Shown piece by piece: positions 1 through 5,657 of a stretch of DNA of 14,683 nucleotides (its first letter is position 1; every line of letters starts with the position of its first letter). The notes beneath the pieces are model-generated. The model saw nothing but the letters and a program-made list of their open reading frames with translations, was not told the origin of the DNA and did no database searches. This stretch comes from Deltaproteobacteria bacterium (lineage in GTDB: Bacteria; Desulfobacterota; DSM-4660; Desulfatiglandales; B25-G16), in assembly GCA_020348625.1 (NCBI GenBank), contig CP070752.1:1851072-1865754 (forward strand). The letters run 5' to 3'. The position numbers and the translations under genes were made by a program.

Positions 1-96
1 GAGCAGTTCATGGGTGGCCTTATCTAAGCCGAGCTTTTTGGCAGCATCATCCAATTGCCTCTGAGCAATGCTAAAGGGGTTTAGTTCTTGTTTCAT
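1..96 (-). CDS. gdhA: Glutamate dehydrogenase, N-terminal fragment (cut by window edge)
   Basis: Only the first 32 codons are in the window; the rest lies beyond position 1. The peptide starts MKQELNPFSIAQRQL and continues through DDAAKKLGL to a THELL segment. This is the characteristic opening of Glu/Leu/Phe/Val dehydrogenases (NPF-x-x-A-Q-x-Q-L-D, then a THE-x-L segment). The family catalyses reversible reductive amination of 2-oxoglutarate with ammonium and NAD(P)H in the cytoplasm. The start at 96 is supported by an AAGGAG Shine-Dalgarno (103-108) seven bases upstream. A strong promoter (369-397) and a long leader with a terminator (283-320) precede it, so expression is probably controlled by attenuation. 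The nearby ANTAR gene and glutamate synthase operon fit an ammonium-assimilation role. Family assignment from the N-terminus alone is good but not final. Confidence 0.8.
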   Translation of the reverse strand, partial: MKQELNPFSIAQRQLDDAAKKLGLDKATHELL

Positions 97-282
97 TTTT
101 ACTCCTTTCTGTCTTCCAATTACGCTCCCAATACTGTTGGTGATTAAAAACAAGGACTAGGGCTACTTTGTTGCATTAGGTTCTGATCTGGCGAAGCGAG
201 CTTAACCCCAACGGTGAAGTTTCACTGATTCGAGCACACGGTCAACAGTGAGTGCACAGACAGTTCAATCCGTTGTTTGAGC

Positions 283-320
283 AAAAAAAATCCACCCATC
301 TCGTCTCTGAGATGCAGTGG
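283..320 (-). terminator. Intrinsic terminator inside the gdhA leader
   Basis: On the minus strand a lower stem CCACU (320-316) pairs with GGUGG (296-292). A bulged G at 315 follows, then the perfect CAUCUC/GAGAUG upper stem with a six-base loop. The stem is followed by A and then eight consecutive T (290-283). It sits between the promoter and the gdhA start, about 190 bases ahead of the gene, so it would attenuate gdhA unless transcription is antiterminated. Its base shares position 320 with the first small hairpin. Confidence 0.7.
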
Positions 321-331
321 ACTTCCTCGTC
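297..331 (-). promoter_or_regulatory. Candidate ANTAR-target tandem hexaloop RNA in the gdhA leader
   Basis: Read on the minus strand, two small hairpins lie five bases apart. The first is GAC-GAGGAA-GUC (331-320), a three-pair stem with a six-base loop. The second is CAUCUC-AGAGAC-GAGAUG (314-297), a perfect six-pair stem with loop AGAGAC. The second loop has A at position 1 and G at position 4, the signature of RNAs bound by ANTAR proteins. The first loop has G at both positions, so it deviates at position 1. The second hairpin is the upper half of the terminator at 283-320, as expected for an antitermination switch. A GAF-ANTAR gene lies 600 bp away. Confidence 0.5.
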
Positions 332-368
332 TTTTCTTTTACGCCGTTGTAAAATTCTGTAAGTAAAA

Positions 369-397
369 ATTTTAATAAAAAGCTCGAGGAATGTCAA
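369..397 (-). promoter_or_regulatory. Sigma-70-type promoter for the gdhA leader
   Basis: On the minus strand there is a perfect -35 TTGACA (397-392), a 17-base spacer and a TAAAAT -10 (374-369). Transcription would start near 362, giving an untranslated leader of about 265 nt before the gdhA start at 96. This is the best-matching promoter seen in the window. It is a consensus match only. Confidence 0.65.
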
Positions 398-657
398 ATT
401 TTTATTTTCGCATTTCTGCTCCAAAATCAAAACGTCACCGAGATCGCCTTATGGGGTTTAAGAACTCCAGGCTTCGGGCTTGAAAATTGGGCCGCACCTT
501 TTTGCGTTTCAGGTGTTTTGCTTTCGGAAACGTGGAGACCCCGCTGCCGCTTCCCGCACAGCATGGTTGTTGCCTCATCGCTGGGGTGCCAAAAGAGGAG
601 GAAAACGACCAAAACGGACAAGCAGCCCTATGGAGCAGCATTCAAGAAGATTGGAGG

Positions 658-686
658 TGGAAATCCCCATGCAAATGTTGTATGAT
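658..686 (+). promoter_or_regulatory. Possible promoter of the GAF-ANTAR gene
   Basis: TGGAAA (658-663), a 17-base spacer and TATGAT (681-686) give a fair sigma-70-like match. It would leave an untranslated leader of about 240 nt before the start at 936. This is a consensus match only, and other weak matches cannot be excluded. Confidence 0.3.
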
Positions 687-935
687 ACGTAACCACAGTG
701 TGTTGGGTCCAAAGGATGGCACGGGGCCAGGAACCAGGGTATTTAAGTCTCGCCCAAGAGAGCTTAAGGGTTTGTCTCATCGCGGACAGAGCAATCCTCG
801 AAAAGCACTGCTTAAGGAGGTTCAAGCCGAGAGAGTACCGGTTTTCCCGGAAATGATACCAGGGCTTACGCTCTTGAGACAAGAACAATAAGCAAAGCAC
901 TTGCTACATTTTGCTTACAGAGGAGTCGTAAAGCT

Positions 936-1646
936 ATGGAGAAGATAGCTCCAGAGACGTATGACCGGTATATAAAAGCCATCATGGATATCAGCCAGGC
1001 CATTACCTCTGATTTGTACCTGGAGGACATCCTCAAACTCATCGTAATGGTGACCGCTAAAGTCACTGGTGTAGAGATTTGCTCTCTGTGGTTGATACAG
1101 GAGGGCAGAGATGAAAAGAAATTGGTGCTCAAGGCTACTCAGTCCATGGATCCGGAGTACTTCAAGGACAGATCCTTAAAGATGGATGAGGGTGTGGTGG
1201 GATATATCGCCTCATACAACCGCCCTCTCATTCTCAAGAATGTCCTAAAGGAACCCAGGTTCAAAGAGAAAGAAATGGCCGAGAAACTAGGCCTGGTATC
1301 TATGATCGGAGTCCCGCTGACCGTAAAAGAAAACAAAGTCATCGGGGTTCTCGATTGCTTTACAGTCGAACCGCACGAGTTTTCAGAAACGGAAATAAAC
1401 CTCATAAAGACCGTAGCAAATCAAGCTGCAATCGCAATTCACGATACAGAACTCCTCGTCAAGACGAAAGTCATCGAAGAAGAGCTTGAAGCGAGAAAGA
1501 AGATTGAGCGGGCGAAAGAGATATTGATGGCCAAAAAGAATCTGCCCGCTGACAAGGCGTTCCGTTGGTTACAAAAGAAGAGTATGGATAGCCGTAAGTC
1601 CATGAAGGAGATTGCCGAGGCCCTTATTATATCTCAAGATATATAG
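936..1646 (+). CDS. GAF-ANTAR RNA-binding antiterminator
   Basis: This 236-residue soluble regulator has two recognisable parts. Residues about 28-170 form a GAF sensor domain (LEDILKLIVMVTAKVTG opening, DEGVVGYIA, MIGVPL and a KVIGVLD strand). A helical linker (about 165-190) leads into an ANTAR domain (about 178-233) with the family pattern RKKIERAKEILM, then AFRWLQKKSM and IAEALI. ANTAR proteins (AmiR, NasR and EutV are known examples) bind RNA with two hexaloop hairpins and prevent formation of terminators in leader transcripts. Here a GAF domain replaces the receiver or NIT domain of those examples, so the ligand is a small molecule or unknown. An AGAGGAG-like ribosome site (about 919-925) precedes the ATG at 936. 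Leaders of the flanking gdhA gene and glutamate synthase operon both contain candidate target hairpins. A TATATC/GATATA hairpin covers the last codons. Confidence 0.9.
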   Translation: MEKIAPETYDRYIKAIMDISQAITSDLYLEDILKLIVMVTAKVTGVEICSLWLIQEGRDEKKLVLKATQSMDPEYFKDRSLKMDEGVVGYIASYNRPLILKNVLKEPRFKEKEMAEKLGLVSMIGVPLTVKENKVIGVLDCFTVEPHEFSETEINLIKTVANQAAIAIHDTELLVKTKVIEEELEARKKIERAKEILMAKKNLPADKAFRWLQKKSMDSRKSMKEIAEALIISQDI

Positions 1647-1749
1647 GCCAAACCTTCAAGGAACCCAAAAATGAGTTGACGAATACTACAGCTGGTTTTA
1701 AGAAGCTGCACTTAAATCGGTTCTTTAAATACAAAGGTGTATTACCGGA

Positions 1750-1782
1750 AGAGACAATGAAGTCTTTAGACGACGGCGTCTA
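1750..1782 (+). promoter_or_regulatory. Candidate ANTAR-target tandem hairpins upstream of the glutamate synthase operon
   Basis: Two hairpins built on the same four-pair stem lie two bases apart: AGAC-AAUGAA-GUCU (1752-1765) and AGAC-GACGGC-GUCU (1768-1781). The first stem can add G-U and A-U pairs to reach 1750/1767. The first loop has A at position 1 and G at position 4, matching the ANTAR-RNA rule. The second loop has G1 and G4, and its G1-C6 can pair to leave an ACGG tetraloop, so it is a deviant or partial match. A terminator follows 19 bases downstream. Confidence 0.5.
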
Positions 1783-1800
1783 CACAATTGAATTTCGCTC

Positions 1801-1839
1801 AGAGGGACCACATCTGGAGCAAAGGTGTGGATCTTTTTT
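1801..1839 (+). terminator. Intrinsic terminator in the operon leader
   Basis: The stem CCACAUC (1808-1814) pairs with GGUGUGG (1824-1830), seven pairs including one G-U. A weaker lower stem pairs 1801-1806 with 1832-1837. Six T follow at 1834-1839. It could end the GAF-ANTAR transcript, attenuate the downstream operon, or both. Two alternative pairings overlap it (1797-1803 with 1813-1820, and 1817-1823 with 1837-1843), so the region could switch. Confidence 0.6.
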
Positions 1840-1904
1840 GCTCTTGTGTGGCCAGAATGCCGCCAATCCTTCACCTCAAACCCGCCTTTGTCTTTATCGT
1901 TGAA

Positions 1905-2036
1905 CCGTGGACTGAGCAGTAGGCCCTCCATTGCACGGCGCCTGACTTTCCGGGGTAGCCCAAAAGGCTGAAAGCCCCACCTTGGGTGGCGAGCACCATG
2001 GAGAGAAGCCCATTGGTGCGTCGGCCTTTCGAGTCC
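1905..2036 (+). ncRNA. Possible structured RNA element of unknown class
   Basis: Several complementary segments nest in order. GGACU (1909-1913) pairs with AGUCC (2032-2036), GGCC (1922-1925) with GGCC (2023-2026), and CUCCAU (1926-1931) with AUGGAG (1998-2003). UGC (1932-1934) and CGCC (1939-1942) pair with GCA and GGCG just inside. Within lies AGCC-CAAAA-GGCU, flanked by GGGG and CCCC that could also pair. A competing hairpin uses GCACCA (1993-1998) and UGGUGC (2014-2019). No known riboswitch consensus was recognised. The fold is by eye and no conservation could be tested. Confidence 0.3.
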
Positions 2037-2066
2037 GAGAGATTATGCAGGAGGAAATGCACACAC

Positions 2067-2102
2067 ATGGATGCCGTTTTTGAGACGAATGAAAAAATAT
2101 AG
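2067..2102 (+). other. Possible 11-codon leader open frame before the NuoE-like gene
   Basis: An AGGAGG at 2049-2054 is followed by short frames. One (2067-2102) reads MDAVFETNEKI and stops in TAGTG, so its stop overlaps an in-frame GTG of the NuoE-like frame at 2102. Another starts at 2044 or 2057 and stops at 2083. The spacing from AGGAGG is long for the first (12 bases) and short for 2057 (2 bases). This could be a leader peptide or coincidence. Confidence 0.2.
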
Positions 2103-2203
2103 TGCCATTCTTGGCAGCCTACCCTGAACTGCGTTGTTTTCTTTCAATCGCTGATACGATATGTGCGGAGAACACTATGCGGGAAAAGAATGTGGAGGTC
2201 GCA

Positions 2204-3034
2204 ATGACGGAGATGCCAAGCCTTGTTGAAGGTCTTGTTGCGTGCCACGGCAGGCATTTGATTGCTATCCTGGAGGATATTCAGGAGCGTTACACCTACC
2301 TGCCTGAGCATTCGCTCAAGGAGGTAGCGCATCGTCTAAGGATGCACATGAGGGATGTTTATGGAGTGGCTACCTTTTATCAGTCCTTTAGACTGACTCC
2401 TCGTGGCGAACGCCTGATTTCCGTTTGTGTGGGTACTGCCTGCCATGTTCGCGGAGCTCAAGGCATTGTGACTGAGCTTGCCAACCAACTGGGAATTCAA
2501 CCCGGCGAAACAACTTACGACAAAGCATTCAGCCTGGAGACGGTTAATTGTCTTGGGGCGTGTGCTGTCGGGCCTGTTGTGGTGATAGACGGCAAGTATT
2601 TTTCAAAGGTCAAGGCAGCCAGTGTAAAGAAAATACTGGACGATGTGTCCTCAGGTGCCGGCCAGACTGCAATCCAGGAGGACCAGCGAGTCATTCCCGT
2701 TCAGGTCAACTGTCCTCGCTGCAACCACAGTTTAATGGACCCGAGCCACCCAATCGACGACCACCCGTCCATCAGAGTAACAATATCGTTCGGACGTAAA
2801 CATGGCTGGCATAGGCTTTCTTCATTGTACGGCAGCTATAATTTTGAATCAGAGCATCACAGACCTTTAGGCGTTGTGGCCCACTACTTCTGTCCTCACT
2901 GCCACACAGAACTCATTGGAGCTTCAGAGTGCCCTGAATGCAGCGCGACTATGGTGCCGATGATTGTTCACGGAGGAGGCATAGCCCAGGTATGCCCTCG
3001 AAGGGGATGCAAAGGGCACATGCTAGATGTATGA
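2204..3034 (+). CDS. nuoE: NuoE-like [2Fe-2S] diaphorase subunit with C-terminal zinc-ribbon extension
   Basis: This 276-residue protein starts with the NuoE/HndA fold. The thioredoxin-like [2Fe-2S] ligands are Cys75 and Cys80 (CVGTAC) and Cys116 and Cys120 (CLGAC), preceded by the helical YLPEHSLKEVAHRL and YGVATFYQSF segments typical of the family. The family passes electrons in NAD(P)H-oxidising modules of complex I and soluble hydrogenases. After residue 160 there is an extension with four cysteine pairs (170/173, 230/233, 243/246, 264/269), suggesting rubredoxin- or zinc-ribbon-like knuckles. The start at 2204 is chosen for its GGAGG (2194-2198) five bases upstream. An ATG at 2177 with GGAG and a GTG at 2102 are in-frame alternatives giving 285 and 310 residues. 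It is the first gene of a four-gene operon, 49 bp before the NuoF-like gene. Confidence 0.9.
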   Translation: MTEMPSLVEGLVACHGRHLIAILEDIQERYTYLPEHSLKEVAHRLRMHMRDVYGVATFYQSFRLTPRGERLISVCVGTACHVRGAQGIVTELANQLGIQPGETTYDKAFSLETVNCLGACAVGPVVVIDGKYFSKVKAASVKKILDDVSSGAGQTAIQEDQRVIPVQVNCPRCNHSLMDPSHPIDDHPSIRVTISFGRKHGWHRLSSLYGSYNFESEHHRPLGVVAHYFCPHCHTELIGASECPECSATMVPMIVHGGGIAQVCPRRGCKGHMLDV

Positions 3035-3083
3035 GAAGGGTAAACAGAACTCACGTAGCAAACTCTCGGAATAGGATAGGAGC

Positions 3084-4952
3084 ATGAGACGAATCGCATC
3101 AGTGGACGATTTCATCAGTTACCGGCAGCTCATTCTGGGTGAACCCGCAGAGAACAAACCGTGTCTGGTTGTTTGTGCAGGAACCGGAGGTCAGGCAAGC
3201 GGTTCTAATGACATTATCCGTGTAATAAAGAGGCAGATAGTGGAGCGAGAACTCCAAAACCGAATTTCCCTGAGGATTACCGGTTGCCTTGGGTTTTGCG
3301 AGAAGGATCCGTTTGTCTTGGTTGAACCGGGCGAAAATCTTTACCCAAAGCTGAACATGGAAGATGTTCGTCAAATCATCGATGCGGCCCTTGAAGGCAG
3401 AGTCGTAGACGAGCTTCTCTACAGGGAAGAAGGGAGCGATGACACGTATTGTTCACAAGAAGACAAACCGTTCTTTGAGAAGCAGACGCGGACGATCCTG
3501 GGTATGAATCAAAGGCTGGATCCTATCAGAATTCTCAATTATTTGAGGGCAGGCGGTTATGCGGCATTCGAAAAGGTAATATCCGATCCTAACCCCGACT
3601 GGATTATCGGTGAGGTAACCCGAGCAGAGTTGAGAGGCCGAGGCGGCGCCGGGTTCCCTACCGGCAAGAAATGGGAACTCGCCCGCACGGCAGGAAACGG
3701 CGTGATGACGAGGTTTGTAGTCTGCAACGGTGACGAGGGAGACCCTGGCGCCTATATGGACCGCAGCCTTTTGGAAGGCAATCCCCACTCCGTCATAGAA
3801 GGAATGATCATTGCGGGAATCGCTATTGGTGCCAGCCACGGATACATCTATGTCCGCAATGAGTATCCGTTGGCCATAAAGCACATGCTCATCGCTCTAC
3901 GCCAGGCACGTGACCTCGGAATACTTGGGACGGGCATCTTGGGAACAAACACTGACTTCGATATTGAGATTATCAAGGGGGCCGGGGCATTTGTGTGCGG
4001 AGAGGAAACAGCGCTCATCCGGTCGATTGAAGGCAAGATAGCGCGCCCTATTCAGCGTCCGCCGTATCCGGTTGAGAAGGGAATCTGGGGGTACCCCACC
4101 AGTATTAATAACGTGGAAACATATGCGAACGTCCCGGTGATTATCGCAAAAGGCGCGGATAATTATATCCAGGTCGGCACACCCAACAATAGAGGCACCA
4201 AAATTTTCTCGTTGGTTGGAAAGATAAAAAACACCGGCCTGGTGGAGGTGCCCTTTGGTACCACTATCAGAGAAGTAGTGTACGGCATTGGAGGCGGTCC
4301 TCAGGGCAGCAAGAAGATAAAGGCGGTGCAAACCGGAGGGCCATCAGGGGGTTGTATCCCAGAGGTCATGTTTGATTTGCCAATTGATTATGAGAGCCTC
4401 GCCCAGGCAGGTTCCATCATGGGATCCGGTGGCATGATCGTCATGGACGAGGCCACCTGTATGGTTGATATCGCCCGATACTACACAAATTTCTTGCAAG
4501 GAGAATCCTGTGGAACGTGCTCTACCTGCCGGGAGGGAATACAGAGAATGAACGAAATCCTCACAAATATAGCAGAGGGCAGGGGTCAACTAGAGGATTT
4601 GGCTTTGCTTGAGGAACTGGGAAAGGTGGTCAGAGACGTCTCGATGTGCGGGCTTGGGCAGACCGCCCCTAACCCGGTGCTTTCAACGCTACGGTATTTC
4701 AAGGATGAATATATCTTGCATATAGTCGAGAAGAAATGTCCTGCCGGGGTGTGCAAGGCCCTGATAATGTACACGATAGATGCGGACAAGTGCACGGGAT
4801 GCGGGCTATGCAGGAACAAATGCCCTCAGGGGGCAATAGAAGGGGAGCCCAAGAAACCACACTCGATCGCGCAGGATACATGTGTTATCTGCGGTATGTG
4901 CTATGAATTGTGCACGTTTGATGCGGTTCTTAAGACAAACAGAGAGGGCTAG
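3084..4952 (+). CDS. nuoF: NuoF-like NAD(P)H:FMN diaphorase subunit with C-terminal 2x[4Fe-4S] ferredoxin domain
   Basis: At 622 residues this is longer than complex I NuoF (about 445) and close to the HndC/HydB type of soluble NAD(P)-linked hydrogenases. An N-terminal thioredoxin-like domain has Cys31, Cys68 and Cys72, but the expected fourth ligand is Gly36. The FMN/NAD-binding core carries GRGGAGFPTGKKW (185-197), CNGDEGDPGAY (214-224) and CGEETALIRSIEG. A [4Fe-4S] site follows (Cys476, 479, 482, 522). The C-terminus has two ferredoxin clusters (570/573/576/580 and 600/603/606/610). It probably oxidises NAD(P)H and passes electrons to its neighbours. The ATG at 3084 has AGGA at 3073-3076. 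The stop is one base from the next start. Ferredoxin-dependent bifurcation is possible from the architecture but not shown. Confidence 0.92.
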   Translation: MRRIASVDDFISYRQLILGEPAENKPCLVVCAGTGGQASGSNDIIRVIKRQIVERELQNRISLRITGCLGFCEKDPFVLVEPGENLYPKLNMEDVRQIIDAALEGRVVDELLYREEGSDDTYCSQEDKPFFEKQTRTILGMNQRLDPIRILNYLRAGGYAAFEKVISDPNPDWIIGEVTRAELRGRGGAGFPTGKKWELARTAGNGVMTRFVVCNGDEGDPGAYMDRSLLEGNPHSVIEGMIIAGIAIGASHGYIYVRNEYPLAIKHMLIALRQARDLGILGTGILGTNTDFDIEIIKGAGAFVCGEETALIRSIEGKIARPIQRPPYPVEKGIWGYPTSINNVETYANVPVIIAKGADNYIQVGTPNNRGTKIFSLVGKIKNTGLVEVPFGTTIREVVYGIGGGPQGSKKIKAVQTGGPSGGCIPEVMFDLPIDYESLAQAGSIMGSGGMIVMDEATCMVDIARYYTNFLQGESCGTCSTCREGIQRMNEILTNIAEGRGQLEDLALLEELGKVVRDVSMCGLGQTAPNPVLSTLRYFKDEYILHIVEKKCPAGVCKALIMYTIDADKCTGCGLCRNKCPQGAIEGEPKKPHSIAQDTCVICGMCYELCTFDAVLKTNREG

Positions 4953-4953
4953 G

Positions 4954-5655
4954 ATGTGTAGAATTACGATAGACGGAATAGGATTTGATGCACCAGAAGG
5001 ATGGACTATACTCGAGACGGCACGGTTTTTGGGGATCGATATCCCGGCCATTTGTTTTCACGAGGGACTTTCGCCAGGAGGCGGCTGCCGCCTGTGTGTG
5101 GCGGAAATCGGCAACGGTGACGATGTGAGGCTGGTCAGTTCGTGTACGCACCCGGTTGAAGAAGGTCTCGTGGTTCGCACCGCAACTGAGCGGGTCATCG
5201 CTGCACGAAAGATGATCCTTGAATTGCTGATCGCCCAGTGCCCCACATCCAAAACATTACAGGACCTCGCAGCAAAAATGGGCTTGAAGCAGGTACGTTT
5301 TACCGCAAAATTCGATGACTGCATTTACTGTGGTCTGTGCGTCAGGATGTGTGAGGAACAGATGATGGCAAGCGCCATTGGTTTCGTGAATCGAGGAAAA
5401 GAGCTTAAGATCACCACACCCTTTGACAAGAACTCGGAGGTTTGCAGAAAATGTGGCGCATGCATGTATATCTGCCCTGCATGTACGGTGCGCTGCGAAG
5501 GAGAAGCACCGCAAGAGATTCTGTGTGGCAGGTGTGAAAACGCGCTTCAACCTACCTGTTTGGAGTCCTACCATAGTTTCGCATGCTGGATGGGCCTTAG
5601 GGGTGAATGCGGTACCTGTGCAAGAGAGAAATTAGAAGACAAGAAGGAGGGCTAA
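4954..5655 (+). CDS. Ferredoxin / NuoG-N-terminus-like iron-sulfur subunit
   Basis: This 233-residue protein begins with a plant-type [2Fe-2S] domain (Cys34, 45, 48 and 64, in CFHEGLSPGGGCRLC and SSC). A linker follows where NuoG and HoxU normally have the His/Cys cluster motif; here it reads IAQCPTSK, so that cluster is probably absent. Two [4Fe-4S] sites come next (Cys123/126/129/133 and 164/167/170/174). The last 60 residues add eight more cysteines, two as CGRC and CGTC. It resembles the electron-wire subunit (HoxU/HydA N-terminal type) of soluble NAD-linked enzymes. The ATG at 4954 starts one base after the NuoF-like stop, with a GAGG at 4944-4947, so translation is probably coupled. It likely links the diaphorase to the following FMN protein. 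Confidence 0.85.
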   Translation: MCRITIDGIGFDAPEGWTILETARFLGIDIPAICFHEGLSPGGGCRLCVAEIGNGDDVRLVSSCTHPVEEGLVVRTATERVIAARKMILELLIAQCPTSKTLQDLAAKMGLKQVRFTAKFDDCIYCGLCVRMCEEQMMASAIGFVNRGKELKITTPFDKNSEVCRKCGACMYICPACTVRCEGEAPQEILCGRCENALQPTCLESYHSFACWMGLRGECGTCAREKLEDKKEG

Positions 5656-5657
5656 AG

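Larger units (their letters stand above)
97..935. other. 839-bp divergent intergenic region without a convincing gene
   Basis: This region separates gdhA (minus) from the GAF-ANTAR gene (plus). Positions 97-400 hold the gdhA leader, its terminator and promoter. For 401-935 no protein looks real. The longest open frame (487-891, plus) has no good ribosome site at its start and a composition without recognisable domains. Overlapping frames exist on both strands, as often happens in GC-rich noncoding DNA. A weak promoter for the downstream gene is at 658-686. Two copies of GCTTAAGG occur at about 761-768 and 810-817, and a small CCGG/CCGG hairpin lies near 838-850. None of these has an assigned role. 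Confidence 0.5.
1647..2203 (+). other. 557-bp noncoding leader of the glutamate synthase operon
   Basis: No protein-coding gene is supported here. From left to right the region holds a TTGACG -35-like hexamer (1676-1681) with only a poor -10 (TTTAAG or TAAGAA near 1697-1704). Next come two tandem hairpins resembling an ANTAR target (1750-1782) and an intrinsic terminator (about 1801-1839) with competing pairings. A densely self-complementary stretch follows (1905-2036), then very short open frames after an AGGAGG at 2049-2054. The length and structure are unusual for a simple ribosome-site leader and point to RNA-level control. Confidence 0.6.

Noticed and set aside
717..732. TGGCACG resembling the -24 half of a sigma-54 promoter
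   Set aside because: The -12 TTGC element is missing at the required spacing.
487..891. Plus-strand 134-codon open frame ahead of the GAF-ANTAR gene
   Set aside because: No ribosome site at its start, no recognisable domain, and competing frames on the other strand; treated as noncoding.
1628..1643. TATATC/GATATA inverted repeat at the end of the GAF-ANTAR gene as a terminator
   Set aside because: AT-only-rich weak stem within codons and no following T-run.
1693..1710. TGG...GCTGCA resembling a sigma-54 promoter before the leader hairpins
   Set aside because: The GG-to-GC spacing is 9 or 12 bases where 10 is required.
1871..2068. Minus-strand 65-codon frame in the operon leader
   Set aside because: It runs antisense through the self-complementary leader, has no ribosome site, and its content is better explained by the RNA structure.
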